Assembly (NCBI GenBank): GCA_000333235.1
Contig: CAPN01000016.1
Coordinates: 62,001 to 126,000, forward strand
Length of the DNA: 64,000 nucleotides
DNA from: Pseudoalteromonas luteoviolacea B = ATCC 29581
GTDB taxonomy: Bacteria; Pseudomonadota; Gammaproteobacteria; Enterobacterales; Alteromonadaceae
Direction of reading: 5' to 3'
Shown piece after piece: positions 48,384-57,121 of this stretch. Positions within the stretch are counted from its first letter, which is position 1; each line of letters begins with the position of its first letter. The notes below the pieces were generated by a model. The model was not told the DNA's origin and did not search any database. It was given only the letters and a program-made list of their open reading frames with translations. Both the position numbers and the translations under genes were made by a program.

Positions 48384-49852
48384 AAGAACACTTAGTCGAT
48401 TCCCCTGAGGACACCTATTTTGAAAGTTTTGCTGACGCTAAAACGCAAGCTCAAAAGTTGCTTTTTATAGACAGGACAAAGAGTAAACGCCAACTCTGTT
48501 TTTATGATGGACCTCTACAAGACGAACAAGAGTTAACCAATTTAGTCAATCTGCCAAGTTCATGTATCACAAAATTTTTCGAAGAAACAGATTACCGAAT
48601 TCCTTCAAATATTCTTCATAGTAATAAATCTTTAATTGAGCATAATTTAACGCAAGCAAAGAACGTTCGGTTAAAACAAACTGAAAGAATCGTTTTAGAT
48701 ATTAAATCACAGTCTGTATTACTTCAAGAAACGCCCCGAATCTATTTTTCAGTCGACTATAATGGAAAAGTCGTTGAAAACTCATATCGGCTTTTAGAGT
48801 CTGCTTTCGCATCAAATGGTTGGGAAACATATTTTGATATAAATGATGAACTAACCTTAATGGACGACTATCGACGAGCTAAATCAATAGCTCATTTCAA
48901 GCCAAATGTAGTATTCACAATAAATAGAGTTAGAAATGAACTAATAAACAAAGACACCTTCCATTTTTCTTGGTACATGGACCCAACCTTAAATCTTTAT
49001 GACAACTCAACATACAGCATAAGAACTAATGATTTTTATTTTTATTTGATTGAAAATTTCAAAGACGCACTTCTTCTTAAAGGAATACCACCTCATAAAC
49101 TTGAAAAACAAAGCTTTGCTTGTGACGAAAACTCCTTCTTTCAGCAACCAAATATAGAAAGAAAAAACAAGATAATTTTCATCGGCAATGATTACTTTAA
49201 AGTTTGCGATCCGACATATTTATATAGCAATAACAAAAAATTAATTTCGACTATTACAGAACTTTTTGAAAATAATCAGTTGAATAAAAAATCTTTAGAG
49301 GGGATTGCCTGTGAGCTTTTACTTGACGGTCAAATAAAAAGTAAAGAGCATTTGGAAATGTTTATATTCCCTGCTGTTGTAAGGTTACATATTTTAAGAT
49401 GGTTATGTGAAGTTAGTCCAATCCCGGTTGAAATATATGGTGATGGTTGGTCAGATTATGCTGATTTAAAACCTCACTACAGGGGTATATTAAAGAGCAA
49501 AGAAGCCCTACGCCAGGTTTGCAACGAGGCAAAGTATTCGTTATTAGCCCATCCAGAATATTATTATCAGCAGCGTCTTCTCGAATCTGCAGCGTGCGGC
49601 TCAATACCTCTAATTTTTCTGGGAACAAACAACAGAGAGCTCTTTTCGCATGCTGAATCCAGTTTAATATTCAGTAATAAAAATGAATTGAAAGAAATAT
49701 TAGCATTAGCAAAAGAACCACGTCTTTCACCAACTCTAATATCTAAAGACCTAAGTTACAGCTTAATTGTAGAAAAAGTTGAGAATAAAATACGTTTTTA
49801 TAAATGTATTAATTCTGATTACAATAATAAAGCAGAGGTGTTCAATGTCTGA
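48377..49852 (+). CDS. CgeB-like glycosyltransferase
   Basis: A 491-residue protein. The C-terminal region contains EIYGDGWSDYADLKPHYRG and LLAHPEYYYQQRLLESAACGSIPLIF (near residue 390), characteristic of the Glyco_trans_1_2/CgeB family of GT-B transferases. The N-terminal half is poorly recognisable but includes HFSWYMDPTLNLYD, as in CgeB-like proteins. It overlaps the isomerase gene by seven bases and the next gene by eight. It probably transfers the sugar made by this operon, to flagellin or to another glycan. Codon use looks more AT rich than the flagellar genes. Confidence 0.7.
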   Translation: MLEEHLVDSPEDTYFESFADAKTQAQKLLFIDRTKSKRQLCFYDGPLQDEQELTNLVNLPSSCITKFFEETDYRIPSNILHSNKSLIEHNLTQAKNVRLKQTERIVLDIKSQSVLLQETPRIYFSVDYNGKVVENSYRLLESAFASNGWETYFDINDELTLMDDYRRAKSIAHFKPNVVFTINRVRNELINKDTFHFSWYMDPTLNLYDNSTYSIRTNDFYFYLIENFKDALLLKGIPPHKLEKQSFACDENSFFQQPNIERKNKIIFIGNDYFKVCDPTYLYSNNKKLISTITELFENNQLNKKSLEGIACELLLDGQIKSKEHLEMFIFPAVVRLHILRWLCEVSPIPVEIYGDGWSDYADLKPHYRGILKSKEALRQVCNEAKYSLLAHPEYYYQQRLLESAACGSIPLIFLGTNNRELFSHAESSLIFSNKNELKEILALAKEPRLSPTLISKDLSYSLIVEKVENKIRFYKCINSDYNNKAEVFNV

Positions 49853-50945
49853 TAAATACAGTATCGATTCACACAAACTCATGCTCCATCCTGCTAGAGT
49901 AGCAAAATGGCAAGAAGGTACAGCACAAGACAATTGGGAAATATTGAAGAAAGTATATCCTATTTATGTAGAAATTTCGCCATTTGGCGGGTGCAACCAC
50001 CGGTGCACTTTTTGTGCTCTTGACTATATGGGATATAAAAATATCGCAATAGACTACCAAATTCTTGAAAATACTATTGGCAATATGGCGTCTGTGGGTA
50101 TCAAAAGTGTAATGTTTGCTGGCGAAGGCGAGCCTTTATTATTTAAGAACCTTGACAAAATATGCGCCTATGCAAAATCAGTCGGCATTGACTCTGCTTT
50201 GACCACCAACTTTGTTCCTCTTAGAAAACAGAATATTGAATTATTAATGGAAAGTTGCTCTTGGATAAAAGTAAGCCTTAACGCCGGCACAGCCAAATCT
50301 TATGCAGAAATACATCAAACAAAAGAAAGAGATTTCGATACTGTCATTGATAACTTGAAAATGGCAATCTCCCATAAAAGAGCCAAAAATCTAACGTGTA
50401 CACTCGGCGCCCAGATGGTTTTGCTTCCCGAAAATATGAATGAAGCAGTTATATTAGCGCAACTTTGTAAATCGATTGGGCTAGATTACCTAGTTATAAA
50501 ACCGTACTCTCAACACTTATCCAGTCATACGAATAAATATGAGTTTATTGATTATACAAAAATGTATGATATCGAGAAAGAATTGGAAAAATTAAATGAC
50601 GATAAATTCAATGTGGTGTTTCGAATTAACACCATGAAAAAGTTTATGCAGAAAAAACAACCCTATAAAAAATGCAATGCAACACCTTTTTTTTGGGCCT
50701 ACATAGCAACAGATGGTAAAGTTTTCGGTTGCAGCGCACATTTGGGCAAGGATAACTTTTGTTACGGAAATATAAATGACAACTCTTTCTCTGAAATTTG
50801 GGAAGGTGAAAAGCGAAAAGAGTCATACATTTATGTCCAATCAAAACTAGATATAAAGGATTGTAGAATAAACTGCCGAATGGATGAGGTAAATCGATAT
50901 CTTGATAGGCTACAGTCGCCATTTGAACACGATAATTTTATTTAG
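49845..50945 (+). CDS. Radical SAM/SPASM protein 1
   Basis: A 366-residue radical SAM enzyme with the 4Fe-4S motif CNHRCTFC (Cys50, 54, 57) and a Cys-rich SPASM-type C-terminal region (Cys in KKCNATPFF, VFGCSAH, CRINC) that would hold auxiliary clusters. The C-terminus ends FEHDNFI. The start is ATG 49845 with AGAGG seven bases upstream, overlapping the glycosyltransferase end. It is paralogous in layout to the gene at 53824-54942. SPASM proteins modify peptides, sugars or alcohols; the substrate here is unknown, with a sugar phosphate or nucleotide sugar suggested by context. Confidence 0.8.
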   Translation: MSDKYSIDSHKLMLHPARVAKWQEGTAQDNWEILKKVYPIYVEISPFGGCNHRCTFCALDYMGYKNIAIDYQILENTIGNMASVGIKSVMFAGEGEPLLFKNLDKICAYAKSVGIDSALTTNFVPLRKQNIELLMESCSWIKVSLNAGTAKSYAEIHQTKERDFDTVIDNLKMAISHKRAKNLTCTLGAQMVLLPENMNEAVILAQLCKSIGLDYLVIKPYSQHLSSHTNKYEFIDYTKMYDIEKELEKLNDDKFNVVFRINTMKKFMQKKQPYKKCNATPFFWAYIATDGKVFGCSAHLGKDNFCYGNINDNSFSEIWEGEKRKESYIYVQSKLDIKDCRINCRMDEVNRYLDRLQSPFEHDNFI

Positions 50946-50954
50946 AGAAAAGCT

Positions 50955-51938
50955 ATGAAAGCACTTGTTACAGGAGGAGCTGGTTTTATTGGCTCACACA
51001 TGGTTGATTTCTTGGTAAATCAGAATATTGAAACTACTATAGTTGACAACTTAGTAAATGGTCGATTAGAAAATTTAGCTCAACACTCGGGTAAAATCAC
51101 TTTTTACAATGTCGACATTTCAAACAAGTCAGCTCTTGACTCTGTAAAATTTGGAAACTTTGACTTTATCTTTCATTTTGCAGCATTAGCCGATATTGTT
51201 CCATCAATTGATAACCCTATGGCTTATCACGCAGCTAATGTTGAAGGCACATTAAATGTACTTGAATTAGCCAAAAGATGTTCGAACTTAAAAAAGTTCA
51301 TCTATGCCGCCTCTAGTTCTTGCTATGGAATTCCAAAGCAATACCCAACGCCAGAAGAAACAGCGATTCAACCTCAATACCCTTATGCTCTAACTAAGAG
51401 GATTGGTGAAGAATATGCGTTACATTGGGGAAAAGTATACAATATTCCTGTAATTTCCACACGATTCTTCAATGTTTATGGGCCAAGACACAGAACTTCA
51501 GGTACTTATGGCGCTGTATTTGGCGTATTTTTAGCTCAATTAATAAATAAAAAGCCACTTACGATTGTCGGAGATGGCTTTCAGACTCGAGATTTCACCT
51601 TCGTCACCGATGTTGTCGAAGCTTGCTATAAAGCTGCCACAAGCAATTTTCGGAACGAAATTTTTAATGTGGGTAGCGGTAACACCTACAGTGTAAATCA
51701 ACTTGCCGAACTATTGGGTGGTGAGAAAACCTACATACCCAAAAGGCCTGGGGAGCCTGATTGTACTTTCGCAGATATATCCAAAATAACGTCAATGCTA
51801 GACTGGCAACCAAAAGTTAAATTTGACGAGGGTGTGAAGTTGATGCTTGATAATATTGATTTTTGGAAAGATGCACCCGTTTGGAATGCGAAAAGCATTG
51901 AGCAAGCTACAAGTACTTGGTTTGAGAAGTTGAGTTAA
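50955..51938 (+). CDS. NAD-dependent sugar epimerase/dehydratase
   Basis: A 327-residue extended short-chain dehydrogenase with TGGAGFIGSHMVDFLV near residue 6, the catalytic AASSSCYG and YPYALTK (Tyr-x3-Lys) pair near 120 and 145, and RFFNVYGPRHRTSGTYGAV. It is closest to UDP-glucose 4-epimerase-like proteins. It acts on a nucleotide sugar, probably the product of the downstream nucleotidyltransferases. It starts nine bases after radical SAM 1 and ends three bases before the transketolase. Confidence 0.85.
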   Translation: MKALVTGGAGFIGSHMVDFLVNQNIETTIVDNLVNGRLENLAQHSGKITFYNVDISNKSALDSVKFGNFDFIFHFAALADIVPSIDNPMAYHAANVEGTLNVLELAKRCSNLKKFIYAASSSCYGIPKQYPTPEETAIQPQYPYALTKRIGEEYALHWGKVYNIPVISTRFFNVYGPRHRTSGTYGAVFGVFLAQLINKKPLTIVGDGFQTRDFTFVTDVVEACYKAATSNFRNEIFNVGSGNTYSVNQLAELLGGEKTYIPKRPGEPDCTFADISKITSMLDWQPKVKFDEGVKLMLDNIDFWKDAPVWNAKSIEQATSTWFEKLS

Positions 51939-51941
51939 GAT

Positions 51942-52748
51942 ATGCTAGATCCAAATAGTATTAGAGAGAAAACAATAGAGTTTTCTTGTAAAAGCAAAGC
52001 AGGACATTTAGCGCCTTCGCTTTCTACCGTTGAGTTAATTACTGTTTTATTCAATGACTTTTTAAATTACAACCCCAATAACCCTTTAGATAGCGAACGA
52101 GACCGCTTTGTTTTGAGTAAAGGCCATGGTGCTTATGCCTATTATGTAATATTAAACCAATTAGGCTTCCTACCTGATTGGGAGCTTGAAAATTTCAACA
52201 CCCCTCATTCAACAATTAAAGGTTGCCTCACTGAAAATGCAAGCTACATGATTGAAGCTTCAACAGGCTCATTAGGTCACGGACTGCCAATATCGGTTGG
52301 TATGGCACTCTCTTTCAAAATGCGAGGGTTGTCGAATAAAGTAATTTGCATGGTTGGCGATGGCGAAATGCAAGAAGGCAGTAATTTTGAAGCGTTGATG
52401 ATAGCACATCGTTTTAAGCTAGATAATCTGCTTATAATCATTGATGCAAACGAACTTCAAGCCATGAGTAAAGTTGCAGATATTGGATTCGACAACTTTA
52501 AACTAGCAAAAGTTTTAGAGGCGGTAGTTGAAACCCCTGAACTCTGCTCTACTATAGATGGCCATAATATCGAGGATATAAAGTCAATTTATAATCGCTT
52601 TTATAGTAATACTAATTGCAACTTTCAAGTGGTCGTGGCTAGAACAATAAAGGGGAAAGGGTTACCTGAAATCGAAAACTCAATAAAACACCATTACCGA
52701 TGCCCTGCTGAAGATGGTTACAATTACTTGGAGAAAAAATATGAGTAG
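51942..52748 (+). CDS. Transketolase, N-terminal (pyrophosphate-binding) subunit
   Basis: A 268-residue protein equal to domain I of transketolase: SKGHGAYAYYVIL near residue 65, SLGHGLPISVGMALSFK near 107 and the thiamine diphosphate motif GDGEMQEGSNFEALMIA with IIDAN. It must pair with the following gene, which supplies the pyrimidine-binding domain; ATG of that gene overlaps this stop by eight bases. Split transketolases occur in secondary sugar pathways. It would transfer a two-carbon ketol unit between sugar phosphates. Confidence 0.88.
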   Translation: MLDPNSIREKTIEFSCKSKAGHLAPSLSTVELITVLFNDFLNYNPNNPLDSERDRFVLSKGHGAYAYYVILNQLGFLPDWELENFNTPHSTIKGCLTENASYMIEASTGSLGHGLPISVGMALSFKMRGLSNKVICMVGDGEMQEGSNFEALMIAHRFKLDNLLIIIDANELQAMSKVADIGFDNFKLAKVLEAVVETPELCSTIDGHNIEDIKSIYNRFYSNTNCNFQVVVARTIKGKGLPEIENSIKHHYRCPAEDGYNYLEKKYE

Positions 52749-53232
52749 TCATATTGCCAGCAAAAAACTACTAATGGAATGTATTTACGAGCACTTCGCT
52801 AAAGATGAGCGCTTTGTATTGTTAGCTGGAGATATGGGCTTTGCTGTCTTAGATAAATTCTTCGAAGACTATCCAACACGTGCATTTAATTTAGGTATAA
52901 ATGAGCAAGCAACTGTAAGTATTGCTGCAGGTCTCGCAAAAACTGGAATGAGGCCCATTATTTATTCACAAGCACCTTTCATTACCATGAGGGCTTTTGA
53001 ACAGCTTAGATATGACGTAAATGAACATAATTTAGACGTTAAGATAATCGGTGTCGGCGTAGATAATTACTTTTCGGCACTAGGAAGGAGTCATTGCATG
53101 GATGATGATGATTTACCCCTCATTGGAATCCTAAAAAACATCCAAATATTAACACCTAGTATTGAATCAGTAAAAAGTGACGTAAATAAAATGTTTGAGG
53201 TTCAGACTCCGTTTTACATTCGTTCAATATAA
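52741..53232 (+). CDS. Transketolase, pyrimidine-binding subunit lacking domain III
   Basis: A 163-residue protein matching domain II only: LLAGDMGFAVLDKFFEDYP, then the catalytic Glu in FNLGINEQATVSIAAGLAKTG and YSQAPFITMRAFEQLR. It ends at IRSI, where the usual ~120-residue C-terminal transketolase domain would begin. The next open frame does not encode the missing domain in any frame I can see, so this is not a simple frameshift. Start ATG 52741 (GGAG upstream) overlaps the N-terminal subunit. Confidence 0.85.
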   Translation: MSSHIASKKLLMECIYEHFAKDERFVLLAGDMGFAVLDKFFEDYPTRAFNLGINEQATVSIAAGLAKTGMRPIIYSQAPFITMRAFEQLRYDVNEHNLDVKIIGVGVDNYFSALGRSHCMDDDDLPLIGILKNIQILTPSIESVKSDVNKMFEVQTPFYIRSI

Positions 53233-53252
53233 CAACGCAAGCGAATTAAGTT

Positions 53253-53846
53253 ATGAATATAAAAATTCAAGAAGAGTCTAAGAGTTTACTACTTGAACTT
53301 ACGTTAGAAGATAATGAGATAACGTCTGCATTGTGTTCTAACGAAAGCAAAGAAGCGAAAACGTTTTGTGAAGTTTTAGTCGGAATGACATTAGCGGACG
53401 CTGCCTATTATGCAGCAAAAATAACACTTGAAAAAATGCAATTAAACTCAGCAAAAGGTATTTCATTCGCATCTCATCATCCGACCCTAAACTTGTTAGA
53501 TAAATTAATAAAAAAAGCGTTTGATGAGTCTGAACTCCCTGATAGCTCAAGGTTTGTTAATAAATTCAGTGCTAAATGGGCAAAATTAGATTTTGAAACT
53601 CAAAAATCTATTCTTTCTGACCATATTGATTCTTTTTTCGGTGACAATTCATTATATCAACCAGGCATGGCATATATTTCGCATAAAGGTCTTTCAATAA
53701 GTGTGGACTTGGCTTTATTCATCCCAAAAGCAAATATCCAAAAAACATTAGTAAGGCTTGAAAAATTCATAAGAGAAAACCTCGAGGGTACACCGGTGAT
53801 TCTTTTAGTTGAGGAGCGTAAAGATGCAAACACAAAAAGACGGTAA
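53253..53846 (+). CDS. Unknown protein of the transketolase operon
   Basis: A 197-residue protein I do not recognise with confidence. It has no signal peptide or membrane segment and looks like a mixed alpha/beta soluble protein. Residues 19-60 (LEDNEITSALCS ... VLVGMTLADAAYYAAK) faintly recall the N-terminal half of NifU/IscU scaffold proteins, but only two cysteines are present (Cys28 and Cys39 approximately). It starts 20 bases after the transketolase and its end overlaps radical SAM 2 by 23 bases, so it is surely part of the operon. It may assist the radical SAM proteins, or it may be an unrelated enzyme. Confidence 0.5.
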   Translation: MNIKIQEESKSLLLELTLEDNEITSALCSNESKEAKTFCEVLVGMTLADAAYYAAKITLEKMQLNSAKGISFASHHPTLNLLDKLIKKAFDESELPDSSRFVNKFSAKWAKLDFETQKSILSDHIDSFFGDNSLYQPGMAYISHKGLSISVDLALFIPKANIQKTLVRLEKFIRENLEGTPVILLVEERKDANTKRR

Positions 53847-54942
53847 ATATATTCTAGATGCAACCAAGATAGCTTGGCATCAAGAACGCATCCAGGAATG
53901 GTTAAACGGTGGGCAAATTGCACCTATAACAATTGATATGGCTCTAACGAGAGCGTGTAATTATGGCTGTCATTTTTGCTACGCCCGCTTACAAGAAAAT
54001 GACCGTTTTGATATTACTAAAGAGCATATTGACGACTTTTTAACTGATTGTGCTGAACTTGGGGTTAAAGCCATTTCTTTAGTGAGTGATGGCGAAAGTA
54101 CTCTATCTCCCCATTTTGAACATACCATCATTCGTGGCTCAGAATTAGGTATTTCAATGGCTGTAGCAACTCATGGGTTTAATTTTAAATATGACAGTCT
54201 TGAAAGAATTCTTCCTCACCTAACTTATCTAAGAGTGAATTTTTCAGCAGGTGAACCAACCCGTTATGCTGAAATAATGGGCGTCCGAGAATCTCACTTT
54301 CACCGAGTTGTGCACAATGTGAAAGATATGGTCGAGATCAAAAATCGTCTAGGTCTAAATGTAACAATTGGATTGCAGATGGTGCTTATGCCTGAAGATG
54401 CTGATCAAGTTGTTCCTTTAGCTAAACTTGGAAAGGAAATTAGGCCTGATTATTTAGTCGTTAAACATACCAGTGACAGTGAAGATGGAAAGCTAGGTGT
54501 TGATTACTCTAAATATGCTGAATTACAGCACATTTTAGAAGAGGCGGAATCATACAGCGATGAAACTTATCAAGTTAGCGTAAAATGGTCAAAGATTAAT
54601 GCTGAGGGCAAACGATCATATCAGCGATGCTATGCTGCACCTTTCCAAATCCAGATTTCTGGTTCTGGGCTGATAGCACCATGCGGAATGCTATTTAATG
54701 AAAAATATAAAAGATTCCATATAGGCAATATTACGCAACAAAGATTTAAAGATATTGTTAAAAGTGATAAATATTGGGAAGTAATGCAGCATCTTGCATC
54801 TATGAACTTTGATGCACAAAAAATGTGTGGTTCTCTCTGTTTGCAGCATAAGCCAAATGAATACTTGGATAAACTGGTAAAAGGTAAAGTCATTCTACAA
54901 AAACCAGTGGGCGATGAGCCTGAACACATTAATTTTATATAG
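53824..54942 (+). CDS. Radical SAM/SPASM protein 2
   Basis: A 372-residue radical SAM enzyme with CNYGCHFC (Cys45, 49, 52), LVSDGESTLSP in place of the common GGEP motif, and a SPASM-type tail (QRCYAAPF, APCGMLF, MCGSLCLQH). The C-terminus ends PEHINFI, echoing radical SAM 1 (FEHDNFI). The start is ATG 53824, with GAGGAG seven bases upstream. The two radical SAM proteins share layout but are clearly different in sequence, so they may catalyse successive or alternative steps. Confidence 0.8.
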   Translation: MQTQKDGKYILDATKIAWHQERIQEWLNGGQIAPITIDMALTRACNYGCHFCYARLQENDRFDITKEHIDDFLTDCAELGVKAISLVSDGESTLSPHFEHTIIRGSELGISMAVATHGFNFKYDSLERILPHLTYLRVNFSAGEPTRYAEIMGVRESHFHRVVHNVKDMVEIKNRLGLNVTIGLQMVLMPEDADQVVPLAKLGKEIRPDYLVVKHTSDSEDGKLGVDYSKYAELQHILEEAESYSDETYQVSVKWSKINAEGKRSYQRCYAAPFQIQISGSGLIAPCGMLFNEKYKRFHIGNITQQRFKDIVKSDKYWEVMQHLASMNFDAQKMCGSLCLQHKPNEYLDKLVKGKVILQKPVGDEPEHINFI

Positions 54943-54962
54943 TCCTCAGGAATACTCTATCC

Positions 54963-56405
54963 ATGAAACGAGTGCTTGTTTATGGAAAATTTGACATTTT
55001 GCATCCGGGCCATGTTCGGTTACTTAATTTTGCTAAAGAGTGTGGTGACTTTCTAACGGTCGCGATTTACTCCGATGAAATGACCAACGGTAAATGTCAG
55101 ATAAATGAAAAACATAGGCTAGAACTGATACAATCACTTGAAGCTGTCGATGAAGCTTTTATTACTAACCAGTCCCCAAACTCTATTATCTTAGAAACCA
55201 AGCCTCATATTGTAGTTAAAGGTAAAGAGTTTGAAAATAGAATAAACGAAGAAAAGGAACTCCTTGAGTCCTTTGGCGGCAAGCTCGTTTTTGGTTCAGG
55301 AAATATTGAATTTTCAGCTTATAGTTATAGAAACAAGAACAAATTCGATCTGGGCCAGACTTTTGATTTCACGGAAGTTAAAAAATACGCATTGAGACAT
55401 AATATCACTCAGAATTCTGTATCTGATATTTTTGCAAACTTTCATGAAAAAAAAGTCTGTGTGGTTGGAGAAGTAATTGTTGACGAATACGTACAAGGTA
55501 GTGCTATTGGGATGTCGCAAGAAGATCCCACTATCGTAATGACCCCTACAGCAACCGATGTATTCTTGGGTGGAGCAGCAATTACTGCTGGCCATATCAA
55601 AGCCTTAGGGGCTAATTGCGTTAATTTTGTAACGGTAATTGGCGTCGACCAATCTGCATTATTTGTATCGAATAATATAAAGAACTATAAACTTAAAGAG
55701 CACCTGTTCACTGATATCAGCCGCCCTACTCCTACGAAAACAAGATTTAGAGCGAATGGAAAGACACTTCTTCGAGTTAATAAATGTAGACAAAACAAAA
55801 TTTCTCAAGAAATTCAATCTCAAATACTTAATCGATTGAAAGACATTATACCGCAAACAGATGTTCTCGTATTTTCCGATTTCAATTATGGCGTTTTACC
55901 ACAAGCCCTTGTTGAATCAATTTCAAATCTTTGCAAAGAATTCAATGTACTTCTAGTTGCAGACAGCCAAACTTCATCCCAAGTAGGTGACATTTCCAGA
56001 TATAAAGGTATGAACCTAATTACGCCTACAGAAAAAGAGGTGCGCGTAGCTCTAGGTAATTATGATGATGGCCTACCAATTCTCGCAAATAAACTTTATG
56101 AAAAATCTAAACCCGAAAATTTAGTTATTACACTCGGTGAAGACGGAATTTTCATTCACATTCCAAATCAAAATGGCACTTGGGAAAATGATATTTTGCC
56201 TGCTATTAATAGAAAGGCTATCGATCCAGCTGGTGCAGGAGACTGTTTTCTAGCTGCTAGCTCTTTGGCTATTGCTTCAGGCGCTGATGCTTGGACTGCC
56301 TTCTATGTTGGAAGTATCGCTGCAGCATGCCAAGTTGATAACTTAGGCAATACGCCACTAGAGCTATCGGTATTAGAAAAGGCCATTGAGGATTCATTTA
56401 AATAA
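54963..56405 (+). CDS. Bifunctional nucleotidyltransferase-PfkB kinase (HldE-like, reversed domain order)
   Basis: A 480-residue fusion. Residues 1-130 are a cytidylyltransferase-like domain (YGKFDILHPGHVRLLNFAKE, HxGH at 14-17). Residues ~160-480 are a PfkB sugar kinase: KVCVVGEVIVDEYV, FLGGAAITAGHIKALGA and the catalytic-base motif DPAGAGDCF at 421-429. HldE of heptose synthesis has the same two activities with the kinase first, so the order is inverted. It would phosphorylate and nucleotide-activate the sugar of this operon. ATG 54963 lies 20 bases after radical SAM 2. Confidence 0.85.
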   Translation: MKRVLVYGKFDILHPGHVRLLNFAKECGDFLTVAIYSDEMTNGKCQINEKHRLELIQSLEAVDEAFITNQSPNSIILETKPHIVVKGKEFENRINEEKELLESFGGKLVFGSGNIEFSAYSYRNKNKFDLGQTFDFTEVKKYALRHNITQNSVSDIFANFHEKKVCVVGEVIVDEYVQGSAIGMSQEDPTIVMTPTATDVFLGGAAITAGHIKALGANCVNFVTVIGVDQSALFVSNNIKNYKLKEHLFTDISRPTPTKTRFRANGKTLLRVNKCRQNKISQEIQSQILNRLKDIIPQTDVLVFSDFNYGVLPQALVESISNLCKEFNVLLVADSQTSSQVGDISRYKGMNLITPTEKEVRVALGNYDDGLPILANKLYEKSKPENLVITLGEDGIFIHIPNQNGTWENDILPAINRKAIDPAGAGDCFLAASSLAIASGADAWTAFYVGSIAAACQVDNLGNTPLELSVLEKAIEDSFK

Positions 56406-56407
56406 TA

Positions 56408-57121
56408 ATGAAAGCGATTTTACTAGCTGCAGGTCTCGGCACTCGATTACGTCCTATCACAGACTCTATTCCAAAATGCTTGGTGCCTATTGCAGGTGAA
56501 CCATTACTCGGGCTTTGGATAAAGAAATTACTCGCTCTGGGTGTAAGCGACATATTAATTAACACCCATTATTTTGCAGAACAAGTAGAAGCGTTTGTAC
56601 GGTCGCTTAACAGTGAAATTCAAAGTAAAATAACATTAGTGTACGAAGCAGAACTCCTTGGAACTGGGGGAACACTCATTGCAAATAGAGCCTTTTGGGA
56701 AAACGACACTTGCTTCGTTATTCACGCAGACAATTTTTGCACAAGTAGTTTATCTGCAATGTTAATCGCCCATGATAACCGCCCATCGCAAACAGATTGT
56801 ACATTACTTGTTTTTGAGACTGACAAACCACAATCTTGTGGAATTGTTCAATTAGATCAAGAGAATATCGTCACTGAATTCCATGAAAAAGTTCAAAACC
56901 CTCCAGGTAACTTAGCTAGCGGCGCCTTATTCTTATTTTCTCCAAACGTATTTCCAACGTATTTTCGTGAATATTGCGATAAGAACTTTGTTGATTTAAG
57001 TGCAGACATAATCCCAAAAATGGTGGGAAAACTTTATGCTTGGAAAGTCAATGGTGTTTTTATGGATATCGGCACATTAGATACCTACAATCGAGCTAAC
57101 ACTATTGGTAAAGATGGGTGA
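56408..57121 (+). CDS. Sugar-1-phosphate nucleotidyltransferase
   Basis: A 237-residue NTP_transferase protein: AAGLGTRLRPITDSIPKCLVPI at the N-terminus binds the nucleotide, LGTGGTLIAN and VIHADNFC (catalytic Asp) follow, and VFMDIGTLDTYNRAN ends the domain. It lacks the left-handed helix domain of GlmU-type enzymes. It resembles HddC (GDP-heptose pathway) and other short sugar nucleotidyltransferases. The nucleotide and the sugar cannot be told by eye. It follows the HldE-like gene by two bases and closes the operon. Confidence 0.85.
   Translation: MKAILLAAGLGTRLRPITDSIPKCLVPIAGEPLLGLWIKKLLALGVSDILINTHYFAEQVEAFVRSLNSEIQSKITLVYEAELLGTGGTLIANRAFWENDTCFVIHADNFCTSSLSAMLIAHDNRPSQTDCTLLVFETDKPQSCGIVQLDQENIVTEFHEKVQNPPGNLASGALFLFSPNVFPTYFREYCDKNFVDLSADIIPKMVGKLYAWKVNGVFMDIGTLDTYNRANTIGKDG

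Noticed and set aside
52741..53846. Frameshift separating transketolase domain III into the following gene
   Set aside because: The following protein has no resemblance to the transketolase C-terminal domain, and a separate ATG starts it after a 20-base gap.
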